This document shows, piece after piece, positions 24,932 to 33,701 of a stretch of 49,642 nt of DNA; within the stretch, counting starts at the first letter, position 1, and every line of letters begins with the position of its first letter. This DNA is from a virus: IMG/VR virus record IMGVR_UViG_3300029987_000011, positions 1 to 49,642 of that record; one strand, given 5' to 3'. The position numbers were made by a program, and so were the translations under genes. The notes beneath the pieces are model-generated. The model ran no database searches and had not been told where the DNA came from. It saw only the letters and a list, made by a program, of their open reading frames with translations.

Positions 24932-26671
24932 TTATCCGGTGGGAATTTCGTAATGTATATCATTGCCCGACACATCGTATTCGATGGGCGCGGCCTCGGT
25001 GTCGTCCCGGTCGGCGTAGGCCGGCTCGGGGATGGGCTGGGCGACGACGACGACGCGGTGAATCTTGACGCGCCCGGTCCAGACCAGGCGGAACTGGAAT
25101 TCAAATCCGACGCAGCGCGCCCGGTCGTTTTCGTCGATCCCTTCATCCGGGATCGTGAACGTGCGCACGCCCGGCCGGTGCTGGGCCTTCAGGTTCTTCC
25201 ACCGATGCGGCGCGGTGGTCGAAGGATCGGACATCTGTGCGCCGGCCTTTACCTCGTCCCATTTATTCCAGCGGTCGTGGTTATCACAGCGCCAGAAAAT
25301 ATCGAGCGCCACGTCGCCCTCGATGCCGGACAGGAAAACCTCGCAGCCGGTGAGCCGTTTGCGCTGGCCCGGCGAGCCAAAGTTGCGCCGCGAATACTCC
25401 ACCACCGCCTGAATCGGCGTCCGCACAGCCTGGCCCGCGACGGTGGAAACATCGTCGGTCCCGCGCGCCATGAATTCCCACAGTCGGTTTTTTCCGTCGG
25501 TATCCGTTGAAATCGCAAACGCGCGCTTGCGGCCGTTGAACGTCCCGGCGACCAGCAACGCCGCGTCGAGTCCGTCCCATTCGCCATCGTAAGCCGGCGG
25601 GGCCTTGCCGCGCATGCTGGCGAGCATGGCCAGATCGAGCGAGATGATGTCGCGGAACGAAACCCCGCCGCGGCAATTGAGGAAGGGGCTCGCCGTCATC
25701 AGCAGCCGGTTGTCGGCGACGACCCCGGAGCAAAACGCGAGATGCCGGGACGATTCAGTGTCGGTGAGGCGACGCACTTCGCGCGAGATCGGCGCGGAGC
25801 CAGCGCCCGCCTGATCGCTGACGGCACTGCTCAACGACCGGATGCCGCCGTCGCCGTCCCGCCAGTACAAATCTTGGTTTACTTCCACGATGCCCCGATG
25901 CCCGGCGGCGCCCGTCGTCCGCAACGTCGTCGAGTTGAAGCCGGGAATCTGTGACCAAAGATCGCGGGAAGTGATGTCGGCGCGGATGGTTTCGGCGTTG
26001 TCGCGGCCGAAGACGATCAGGCCGCCGGTGCCGGTGTTGCCAACCGTCGGAAGAAAGGCGAGGCCCTGCATTTTGCGGGGAAAGTAGAACGAACCGCCGC
26101 CAACGAGAAATTTGATTTCCGTGAACTTGAGTTCCGACTGAAACGCTTTCTGGCAAATGTCGCCGGCGACCAGCTCGTTCCCGTTCTTTGCGACCCACAG
26201 CCGGCCGTTGCCATAAGCCATCTGCCGGCCGATCGGTACTTCATCCTTCAGGGGATCGGACCGGCGCGCATCGGCCCCGTCATAGATGATCGCGCGCGAC
26301 TGCCCATCCTGCACGAGAAAGCTGCCGACCGTTTCCTCCATCCAGACTTCCGGCTGCACCGGGGAGTTCTCAAACGCCAGCGGGATCTCGTCGCAACTGA
26401 ACACCCGTTCGCCGATCCAAATCCGATACAGGTGCCCGGCGATGGAGGCGATCAGCATGCCACCTTGCACGGAGAAAAAATCCGCGCCTTGCACGAGACC
26501 GGGCGGCAGTTCGAGCCGTTGCACGATGGGGCGGCGCGTGCTCGGCTTCCCGCCGCGGATGTTCACGTTTTTCGCCCAGGCAAGCTGCGTCGGCAAAATC
26601 AACTCCGGTTCGAACGCCGAGGACACGCCATCGGTGCAGACTTCGAAAAGCTCGGTGGCGGGGTTAGGCAC
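24932..26671 (-). CDS. Putative tail nozzle / beta-propeller tail protein
   Basis: 579 aa from GTG 26671, which gives an 8-base overlap with the upstream gene and has GAAAGGC upstream; the frame continues to ATG 26770 but that would overlap by over 100 bases. N-terminal block (PTQLAWAKNVNIRGGKPSTR) is the type of motif seen near the start of podovirus tail nozzle proteins, followed by repeated beta-strand units with propeller character. In short-tailed phages the nozzle closes the tail tube beneath the adaptor. Assignment is by pattern and location. Confidence 0.6.
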   Translation of the reverse strand: MPNPATELFEVCTDGVSSAFEPELILPTQLAWAKNVNIRGGKPSTRRPIVQRLELPPGLVQGADFFSVQGGMLIASIAGHLYRIWIGERVFSCDEIPLAFENSPVQPEVWMEETVGSFLVQDGQSRAIIYDGADARRSDPLKDEVPIGRQMAYGNGRLWVAKNGNELVAGDICQKAFQSELKFTEIKFLVGGGSFYFPRKMQGLAFLPTVGNTGTGGLIVFGRDNAETIRADITSRDLWSQIPGFNSTTLRTTGAAGHRGIVEVNQDLYWRDGDGGIRSLSSAVSDQAGAGSAPISREVRRLTDTESSRHLAFCSGVVADNRLLMTASPFLNCRGGVSFRDIISLDLAMLASMRGKAPPAYDGEWDGLDAALLVAGTFNGRKRAFAISTDTDGKNRLWEFMARGTDDVSTVAGQAVRTPIQAVVEYSRRNFGSPGQRKRLTGCEVFLSGIEGDVALDIFWRCDNHDRWNKWDEVKAGAQMSDPSTTAPHRWKNLKAQHRPGVRTFTIPDEGIDENDRARCVGFEFQFRLVWTGRVKIHRVVVVAQPIPEPAYADRDDTEAAPIEYDVSGNDIHYEIPTG

Positions 26672-26957
26672 GAGGCGCCGCCTTTCGTTGCGGGCCACGA
26701 CTGGCGAGCCGGGCGGCGAATTCCGGCGCGAGCCCCTTGGCGACATATTGCGCGGCGAGATCCGGCACATCAGTCCGGCGGACGATGGATTTGATGCCTT
26801 CGGGCGTGCGGTCGACGCGATGCGTGAGATCGTTTGCCTGGCCGATCATCACGGATTCGCCAAAGCCCGGTTGGAGCGCGACCATTTTTTCGGGACATTG
26901 CCCGGTCCGCTTGATCGCGCCGGTTGCACGGTCGAAAACAATAAAGGGCGTGCTCAT
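26664..26957 (-). CDS. Small phage protein, FDxATG type
   Basis: 97 aa. Begins FIVFDRATGAIKRTGQCPE, a pattern common in small proteins next to tail fiber genes (FD-ATG-I-R-G-CP), then VALQPGFGESVMIGQANDL. Possibly a tail assembly or fiber-associated factor. Start overlaps the fiber stop by ATGA. Confidence 0.55.
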   Translation of the reverse strand: MSTPFIVFDRATGAIKRTGQCPEKMVALQPGFGESVMIGQANDLTHRVDRTPEGIKSIVRRTDVPDLAAQYVAKGLAPEFAARLASRGPQRKAAPRA

Positions 26958-28834
26958 TTCTTGAAGGCGAGCGCCTGTAAAAACCGCTTGGAAAACCGTA
27001 CCGTAACCTGGTTACCCGAGGCATAATGCGGCGTCACTTCGAATGTGTACGTGTGCGAACCCGCTCCCGGCGTATCGGTCCACAGCAACGAAACCACTTC
27101 ATAGCCGTTAATATACGGACCTACTTTGGTGAGTTCCCAAAGTATCGTTCCATCGCGGACCAGCCGGAAATAAATAAAGTCGTTGCATTGCGAAAACTGC
27201 GCACCCGCGGACAAAGCGACCGGTTCGGAGCCGATGGTTGTGATCGTCACCGTTTGAATCGTCACGTTCGTATTGGGCGTGACGGAGATTTCGCCGTCAG
27301 TCCCGGCAAAGACGACGACCGTGACCGCGTTATCCACGAGCTTCGCGGTGCCCACCGTCAAATCCCGGATCATCGCCGTGTCGATATAGACGATGCCGCC
27401 CACGATGGAGAACGGGTTGATATGGCCGACACCGCTCGTGTTCACGAAACCAAACTTGTCCGCCTGCACGACGAATTCCGTGTACCCGGCCGCGCCGCCC
27501 AGATTCGTGACGCGGAAACCGGCAACGCGGGGCTGGCCGCCGGTCGTCGAAACCGACAGCACGTATTCGGCGGCGAGCGACCCGTCGGCATTGGCGCGGG
27601 CAATCGCTTCAGCCGAAACCTGCGCTTGCAGTGTGGTGCCCAAGCCGAGGCGCGCGGTGACTTCGAGATCGAGCGAGGCTTGTACCGTTCCGTCGGCGCT
27701 GATCCGCGCGATCCGCTCGGTATCGACCTGCGCAGAGACAGCGGACACACCAGCAATCCGGGCCGCTACCTCATCGTTAAACGTGCTTGTCAGCGTGCCA
27801 TCGGTGGCGATGCGTGCGGCTTTTTCCGTCGCGATCGAGGCGGTTAGGACTCCGCTTTGCGCCGAGATTTCTTCGAGAACCTGCGCGAGCACTTCACCGT
27901 CCGCGGCAAGCCGCGCCGCCGATTCGGTGGCGATGGTAGCAGCCAGTCCGTCGATCCCGCCTGAACGCGCAGAGATTTCCGTGTCGAGGGAGGCTTGAAT
28001 CGTTCCGTCGGCGCTGATCCGCGCGATGCGCTCAGTATCCACCTGTGCAGAAACGGCATCGACACCCGCAATCCGGGCCGCGACTTCATCATTAAAGGTG
28101 GTGGTGATTGTGCCGTCAGTTTCGATGCGGGCGCTTTTCTCTGTCGCGATGGACGCGGTTAGCGCCCCGTTGACCGCCGAGATTTCTTCAAGGACTCGGG
28201 CTTCCACTCCGCCATCCGCTTCGATCCGTGCGGTCTCCTCGGTGGTGATCAACGCGGTCAAGTCGGTGCCGAGGCCCGATCGGGCGGACACTTCCGTATC
28301 GAGTGATGCCTGGATGCTGCCATCTGAATTGACCCGCGCGATCCGTTCCTCGTCGACCTGCGCCACCAATCCATCGTCGCCGCCCTTTCGGGCCGCCACT
28401 TCCGTCGCCCACATCGCGACGATCGAACCGTCCGGCTCGGTATAGGCGGCGATGATTTGGGCCACGCTGGCCTCCAAGCCCCCGACCGACGTTTCCCGGG
28501 CGAGGATTTCCGCCCGTGCATCCCGCGTCAGGTTGTTGTCGGCGAGAGAACGCGTCAGCGCCTCCGCGCGAAGTTTTTTCAACAGATCCTCATTGGCGAG
28601 CGAACGCGTCAGGGCGATCTCGCGGAGTTTGGCCAGGAGGTTTTCGTCGGCGAGCGAGCGCGTCGTGAGGAGACGTTTTTCCAACCCGTCAATCACCGGC
28701 ATGTCCCACAGCGAAATGAGCGTCAGTTCGCCGCCTTTCACGCCCAGCAGCTCCCCGTCTTTGGCCCCGGAGAGATCCGGACGCCCTAAGACGCCTTCCC
28801 ATGGCACGGTGGCAGCAAAGTCCGCGGTCGTCAT
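26954..28834 (-). CDS. Tail fiber with 105-aa tandem repeats
   Basis: 626 aa. An N-terminal segment carries three ~20-aa units of the LTRSLANEDLLKKLRAEA kind. From about residue 155 come two full and one partial copies of a 105-aa unit, each made of three 35-aa subunits with a TExARIxADG core, a rod-like helical pattern. The C-terminal ~200 residues are beta-rich and probably bind the host. Repetition is visible at DNA level (27640-28350). The start overlaps the adaptor stop by ATGA. Confidence 0.75.
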   Translation of the reverse strand: MTTADFAATVPWEGVLGRPDLSGAKDGELLGVKGGELTLISLWDMPVIDGLEKRLLTTRSLADENLLAKLREIALTRSLANEDLLKKLRAEALTRSLADNNLTRDARAEILARETSVGGLEASVAQIIAAYTEPDGSIVAMWATEVAARKGGDDGLVAQVDEERIARVNSDGSIQASLDTEVSARSGLGTDLTALITTEETARIEADGGVEARVLEEISAVNGALTASIATEKSARIETDGTITTTFNDEVAARIAGVDAVSAQVDTERIARISADGTIQASLDTEISARSGGIDGLAATIATESAARLAADGEVLAQVLEEISAQSGVLTASIATEKAARIATDGTLTSTFNDEVAARIAGVSAVSAQVDTERIARISADGTVQASLDLEVTARLGLGTTLQAQVSAEAIARANADGSLAAEYVLSVSTTGGQPRVAGFRVTNLGGAAGYTEFVVQADKFGFVNTSGVGHINPFSIVGGIVYIDTAMIRDLTVGTAKLVDNAVTVVVFAGTDGEISVTPNTNVTIQTVTITTIGSEPVALSAGAQFSQCNDFIYFRLVRDGTILWELTKVGPYINGYEVVSLLWTDTPGAGSHTYTFEVTPHYASGNQVTVRFSKRFLQALAFKK

Positions 28835-29826
28835 TGGATGTGGGGAATGCCGCCCATCCCGAAGCCGGGAGCGAACGTCATCACCGGGTTGACCGCCTCA
28901 CCGAAGTAGGACCGCGCTTCCTTGTTCAGCAGCCCGACGGCGATTTTCTTGAAATTGAAGTAGCCGCCAATGTCGTCGGCGTCGCTTTTTTGGAGCGCCT
29001 TGAGCATCGCCCCGAGAGCGCCCATGTGGGAGATCAGCAAAAAGTCGTTGTCGTCTCTGACCGGAACGAAGCGTTTGCGCGCACGAATCAAAACATTGTG
29101 CGTAATGGCCGGGTCCAGAAACGGCACGAAATAGCGGCGGTAACTCGGGTGCGTCTCAATCGGCGCGTAACTGGCGAGATGATACACCGCCGCGCCGTTG
29201 GTCGCCTTGATGTCGACCGTGCCGCGCGTCTGCGGTTTGAGGACCGCTTCGACCATGCGAAAGCCCATCGGGGGGATGATGAAAAAGGGCGCGGTGTCGC
29301 CGTTGATTTCCACTTCCACGCCGTCAATCCAGTCCTCGCCCATCTGCGTGCGAATCCAGCCGCCATTGCCATCAAAACCACGCAGGAGAATTTTCGGACG
29401 CTCTCCGTTCACGCGCTCGTCGACGCGCCCATAAACGCGCAAGGTGTACGCGGTGCCGTCGTCCGGGATACCCTGAAAGGTGCAGCACTCGCCGCGGTCC
29501 AAGACCGTATCGAGCCAGCCGCGTTCTTCCTGCGGTCCCGGTCCGTTTTGCACGAACTCGTACCAGGGCGAACTCATGGCGAGCGGTGAACCACCGTCGA
29601 GCGCAATGCCGAGAATCCGTTCCAAGTCGCCCGGCAAAGTGATCAGGCCGCCGAACACGGCAAAGCGGTAACGATCGACGACGCCGGGCCAGTCGCCCTC
29701 GTGCATCAGTTCCTCGATCGCGCGATTGAGCCGGTCGAGAAAGCGGTCATCGGTCACGCGGAAACCGGTTACGCCAGCGATCCGCGAAAGTTCCGGGCGG
29801 GCATCCTTGAGGGTGAGCTGGATCAT
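28831..29826 (-). CDS. Head-tail adaptor / tail tubular protein A-like
   Basis: 331 aa. Pattern: an N-terminal helix pair (FLDRLNRAIEELMHEGDWPG), a long beta-rich middle, and a C-terminal helix pair (VPVRDDNDFLLISHMGALGA…YFNFKKIAVGLLNKEARSYF) of the sort found in phage adaptor proteins. Gene order (adaptor, then fiber, then nozzle) supports this. Function inferred from layout and general pattern. Confidence 0.6.
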   Translation of the reverse strand: MIQLTLKDARPELSRIAGVTGFRVTDDRFLDRLNRAIEELMHEGDWPGVVDRYRFAVFGGLITLPGDLERILGIALDGGSPLAMSSPWYEFVQNGPGPQEERGWLDTVLDRGECCTFQGIPDDGTAYTLRVYGRVDERVNGERPKILLRGFDGNGGWIRTQMGEDWIDGVEVEINGDTAPFFIIPPMGFRMVEAVLKPQTRGTVDIKATNGAAVYHLASYAPIETHPSYRRYFVPFLDPAITHNVLIRARKRFVPVRDDNDFLLISHMGALGAMLKALQKSDADDIGGYFNFKKIAVGLLNKEARSYFGEAVNPVMTFAPGFGMGGIPHIQ

Positions 29827-30194
29827 GGACGCCTCCGTTCGCTGTCCGGTTCCTCGGCCGTCGTCAGGCGCCGGCCTTGGTACTCCATGCGTGACCGAAT
29901 CCAGCCCACGTCATTTTTGATGATGCTGATGTCGGACTGTGAAGCGGTCATCTTGCGTTCGAGTTCCGAGATGCGCGTGTCGGTGAACTCGAAATGTTTT
30001 TCCTGCCGCGCGTACCGGTCCGCCGCCAGGACGAAGTTGTTGAGGATCGCGTCTCCTTGCGTGCGGTCCGAGTCGCGGAGATCGCGCCAGGCGGCATAAA
30101 TCCCGATGACGCCGATCAGCACGACGAGGAGCGCCCAGACATTGCTGATGACGCGGGAGGTTTTGGATACGTCGAGATTCAGGGGAGGATTCAT
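29823..30194 (-). CDS. Single-helix membrane protein with coiled-coil (holin/spanin candidate)
   Basis: 123 aa: one transmembrane helix at ~18-36 (NVWALLVVLIGVIGIYAAW), then a long charged helix (~60-100) likely to form a coiled-coil. This is the shape of an inner-membrane spanin or a class III holin. It sits directly after a lipoprotein gene with TM helices, coupled by ATGA. Role in lysis is inferred. Confidence 0.6.
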   Translation of the reverse strand: MNPPLNLDVSKTSRVISNVWALLVVLIGVIGIYAAWRDLRDSDRTQGDAILNNFVLAADRYARQEKHFEFTDTRISELERKMTASQSDISIIKNDVGWIRSRMEYQGRRLTTAEEPDSERRRP

Positions 30195-31141
30195 GCAGTT
30201 GCTTTGGTTACGCCGGCCGGCGGAGTCAGCGCCGTGGCGCGGACTTCATGCACCGTCGCCTTTTCAGCCCGGTCCATGGTTGAGGCCAGCGGATCGAAAA
30301 CCGTCCGGTCCAAGGTGGCCTTGCCGGTCGAGTCGGCGGTTTCATAGGCGACATCGAGCACCGGGACGATTTCGTTCAAGACGGTCTTGAATTTGATCGC
30401 CTGCGCTTGCGCGGCCGCGGCGAGTTTGCCCGCTTTCATCTGTTCGTAGATCCACCAGGCGACGACGCCAAGCCCTGCCGCCAGCACGGTCAGGGCGGCC
30501 AACTTAAACCACCAGGCCCCGACGATCTGCGCCAAGCCAAAGCAAAGTAGTGCGAGAATCCCGAGCGGATAACCTTTCAAGACCCCGGGCAATCCGCCGA
30601 AACCAACGAACAACCCGAACGTGACGAGGCAACCCGCGCCGGCGAGATTGAGGTACAAAACCTGTTTGGCGGAAATCACGCTGTTGGCCCGGGCGCGTTC
30701 CGCGGCCAGTTGACGGGTCAACTCTTGGCCGGCGGCAATCCGTTCCGCGGCGACCTTGGCTTCGAGTGCCGTGATGCGTTGGGCATTCTCGTCGGCCTCG
30801 GCGCGTGAGGTCGTCCAGCCGGCGCTGGCTGCATCGAGTTTCCCGGCAAGGGCCTGGTTGACGAGGGCGAGGGCGGCGAGGCGCAGCGGCTCGGGATAGG
30901 GTCCGGGCGCCAGCGAGCGAATGACCGACACCGGGCCAAGCACGGCCGCCTGAGTGAAGGGTTCCGCAATATGACCGGCGGCCAGCTCTGCGGCTTCCGC
31001 GTTGGCGCCGATGGTCTGCAAGCGGGTTTGGGTGGCGCTCGCGAGCAACGGCGCACTGGCGACGTTGGCCGGCGGAGGCGGGGCGCTGGCCTGTTGGCAA
31101 CCGGTCGCCAGGACGCACAGAAGAAGGAAGCGGGTCGTCAT
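30191..31141 (-). CDS. Lipoprotein with several transmembrane helices (lysis-cassette candidate)
   Basis: 316 aa. N-terminal lipoprotein signal with lipobox LATGC (Cys ~15), an Ala-rich periplasmic helix with charged stretch (EADENAQRITALEAKVAAER), then about three hydrophobic helices around 160-230 (LYLNLAGAGCLVTFGLFVGF, LGILALLCFGLAQIVGAWWF, LAALTVLAAGLGVVAWWIY), and a polar C-terminus. A lipobox with later membrane helices is unusual for spanins. Next to a one-TM gene, the pair may form a holin/spanin unit. Confidence 0.6.
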   Translation of the reverse strand: MTTRFLLLCVLATGCQQASAPPPPANVASAPLLASATQTRLQTIGANAEAAELAAGHIAEPFTQAAVLGPVSVIRSLAPGPYPEPLRLAALALVNQALAGKLDAASAGWTTSRAEADENAQRITALEAKVAAERIAAGQELTRQLAAERARANSVISAKQVLYLNLAGAGCLVTFGLFVGFGGLPGVLKGYPLGILALLCFGLAQIVGAWWFKLAALTVLAAGLGVVAWWIYEQMKAGKLAAAAQAQAIKFKTVLNEIVPVLDVAYETADSTGKATLDRTVFDPLASTMDRAEKATVHEVRATALTPPAGVTKATA

Positions 31142-31566
31142 GCGGTGAAAACCGACAGATCCATCAGGCGATCGAGCACGCGGAGGTTAATGCGCCGTTC
31201 GCCCTTGAGCGCCGCGACGGAGAGCGTTTGCGGGCTGAACTCGACTTCGCGTTCGAGTAAACCGGTGAGCGCGGTCAGCAACACGAGATAAGCCGGATTC
31301 GGTCGGATTACACCGTCTTGCGTGATCGAAGCGGCGACCGCGTAATTGCCTTCCGGTGACTTGACGCCGTGCTGTTTGATGAGTCCTTCGCGGGCGGCGT
31401 CATAATCTTTGGACGCGTCGCGCGCCAGCCGGTAGTTGGCGAGCAAATCGTACCGCGTATCCGCATCGACTTCGAGCGGGCTGGCGGCGTCCAACTCGAT
31501 GATAACGGCCAGGGCATCACGGATGGCGACGACTTCGGCAAGTTTGCGGTTGGGAATCGTCTTCAT
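31138..31566 (-). CDS. Hypothetical late protein
   Basis: 142 aa, coupled by ATGA to both neighbours. Alternating helices and strands, no cysteine or membrane segment, no recognised family. Lies between the first fiber and the lysis candidates. Confidence 0.6.
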   Translation of the reverse strand: MKTIPNRKLAEVVAIRDALAVIIELDAASPLEVDADTRYDLLANYRLARDASKDYDAAREGLIKQHGVKSPEGNYAVAASITQDGVIRPNPAYLVLLTALTGLLEREVEFSPQTLSVAALKGERRINLRVLDRLMDLSVFTA

Positions 31567-31826
31567 GGTGCGGTATCGGCGGAGTCAATCAGCGCGGCGA
31601 GCGCGAGGAGTTGGGTTTTGACGCCGGCCGGAATTTGCGCGGCGGTGAACGTCGTCGGGCCGATATAGAAGGGGGTCGTGACATCGACGCCGGCCTGCTG
31701 GGCGACGGAGTAGCGGTGCGCGGCCACGGCAAGAATGGCCCCCGCCGTGTCATAGGTGATATTGATCGCGAGCGAGCACCGGATGCGGGTGACGAGGATG
31801 GGGGTGGCGTCGATGATTTTGGCCAT
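31563..31826 (-). CDS. Hypothetical late protein
   Basis: 87 aa, starting 16 bases after the fiber gene's stop. Hydrophobic and Thr/Ala-rich (FTAAQIPAGVKTQLLALAAL). No family recognised. Possibly a fiber-associated protein by location. Confidence 0.5.
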   Translation of the reverse strand: MAKIIDATPILVTRIRCSLAINITYDTAGAILAVAAHRYSVAQQAGVDVTTPFYIGPTTFTAAQIPAGVKTQLLALAALIDSADTAP

Positions 31827-31841
31827 GGAGGTATTCGGGTT

Positions 31842-33629
31842 TTAGGTACTGCAAATTCCGCAGGCGATCAGGGCCGCGTTCATCCCCGCGAGCGTACCGC
31901 CCGAGGCGTATTTGCCCTGTGCGGACTGACCGTTGCAGCCGAAGGCGCCGGAGGCGCTGAGCACCCCCATGATGGCGAGGCCGGTAGAGGAAATGGTCGC
32001 AATAGGGTTCGTGCCTCCGAGAACGAGATTGCCCACTGCCGCGGATATTCCAAAATCGGCCACGCTTCCGCCGCCAAAAATTTGGTCACACGTTCCGATA
32101 AACCCTCGCGTTCCCGCGCTAGTCGTAAAACGAGCATACACGCCGGTGACATTGCTGGATGAAATTCCGAGCGATTGACCACCGGCAACCGTCGTGCTGA
32201 TCGCCCCCGTGACCGCAAGGCCGGTGGCATTGCTAAACTTAGCAATACGATTTACGCCCCCGGCAGCATTGGACACATCAACGGATAGGTACCCGTCTAA
32301 ATCACCAGAGGAAGAGTTTGATTTCCTCCCAGTGACATAGGCGAAGGCAATACGATCAGAGGTGCCATCATACGCACCACCAAGCCCCAACCCACCGCCC
32401 ACGTCCGCAGCTTGGGCATCAGAGGTGGCAATCAGGACATTCGAGGAGGTCAGATTAAATGCGCGGTTAGCATAGTAGAACGATCCATCTGCTCGACTCA
32501 ACACCGTTGCGCCCCCCGCAGAGAATTTTCCCGTCGCACTCAGCGCCGTGAACGCGCCCGCCGCCGGGGTGGTCTGGCCGATGGGCGTTCCGTTAATGCT
32601 GCCGCCCGTGATCGCGACAGCAGAAGCCGCCTGGGATGAAAGGGTCCCAAGGGTGGGCTTGCCCGAAAGTGAAGCGTAGGCCCCATCAAACAAAGTCGGT
32701 TTGCCGCTGAGCGAACTATACACGCCGTCAAAACTCGACGTGCCCGCGCCAATGGCGACCCGCGCCGCCGCTTGGTCAGCGGCCACGATCAACGCGCCAC
32801 CGACGACGGAAGCATTGAGCGCCGCCGCGGTGCCCAGGGTTGGGCGACCCGTCAGCGACCCATACGCCCCGTCAAACAACGCGGGCTTGTTGGCGATGAC
32901 GCTCCACTCCGGCGTAATATCCGCCAACTGGATATAGCTCGCCTCCAGCACCTTTGAGCCGGTCCCGGTATAGACCCAGCGCCAGCCGTCCGTCGCGGTG
33001 ACGACGGTGCCCTGGCCGATCTGCGCCTGCTGGGGCGCAGTCAAATTGGCGATTAACCCGGGGCTGGCAATCTGTACCTGGGACGGCAGCACGGGAATGC
33101 GGGCAATATCAATCGTGCCACTGATGAGCGCCGCGGCATCGTGCGTGTGTACCAGGTCCGCCTTGCCGGCGAGGGCGGAGACCAGGCCGATAATATCCGG
33201 GATGTCATGCAACAACAGGGAGGAGGCCAGCGCCGCGGCGGCCGCATCCTGCGCCAGTTGCCGGGCCAGATCGGCGAGCGCGGCGGAATTCCCCGCGGCG
33301 GTCGCATTGGCGGCGGTGGTGGCAATGGCATCGCCGATTTCAGCTAGAATCGCCTCTGCCTGTGCCACGGCGGCGAGCGCCTGGGTAACGGCCGCGGTAG
33401 CCTGGGCAATGATCGCGGCGGCGGCATCGACAGTGGCGGCGGCGGCGATCGCTTGCAGGGCCGAGGCGGCGGCGGCGACCGCGCTTTGCGCCGCGGCGAC
33501 CGCACTGGCGGCGGCGGCATATTCATCCATCACGCGGCGCGGATTGCTGTATTCCTGCAATTCTTCGCGGGAGCCTTCGTTGAGCCCTTCGCCGATGGGC
33601 GGCACGGCAATCTGGCTGAATTGAGTCAT
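31842..33629 (-). CDS. Tail fiber / receptor-binding protein
   Basis: 595 aa from ATG 33629 (an in-frame start 12 codons upstream looks less likely). Residues ~35-145 are Ala-rich coiled-coil, then a beta-rich zone with repeated fiber modules of the kind SLSGKPTLFDGAY (three copies near 240-320), then a Ser/Gly/Thr-rich C-terminal domain that would be the receptor-binding tip. The HTHDAA motif near 160 (DLVHTHDAAALI) is common in fibers. Located immediately after the capsid gene in the transcript. Confidence 0.8.
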   Translation of the reverse strand: MTQFSQIAVPPIGEGLNEGSREELQEYSNPRRVMDEYAAAASAVAAAQSAVAAAASALQAIAAAATVDAAAAIIAQATAAVTQALAAVAQAEAILAEIGDAIATTAANATAAGNSAALADLARQLAQDAAAAALASSLLLHDIPDIIGLVSALAGKADLVHTHDAAALISGTIDIARIPVLPSQVQIASPGLIANLTAPQQAQIGQGTVVTATDGWRWVYTGTGSKVLEASYIQLADITPEWSVIANKPALFDGAYGSLTGRPTLGTAAALNASVVGGALIVAADQAAARVAIGAGTSSFDGVYSSLSGKPTLFDGAYASLSGKPTLGTLSSQAASAVAITGGSINGTPIGQTTPAAGAFTALSATGKFSAGGATVLSRADGSFYYANRAFNLTSSNVLIATSDAQAADVGGGLGLGGAYDGTSDRIAFAYVTGRKSNSSSGDLDGYLSVDVSNAAGGVNRIAKFSNATGLAVTGAISTTVAGGQSLGISSSNVTGVYARFTTSAGTRGFIGTCDQIFGGGSVADFGISAAVGNLVLGGTNPIATISSTGLAIMGVLSASGAFGCNGQSAQGKYASGGTLAGMNAALIACGICST

Positions 33630-33701
33630 GGTTAAAGGAACTGATGAAGGGGTCGGGTGCTGCACGGCCCGGCCCCTCCATGGCGGTCCCGTTCGTAAAG
33701 T

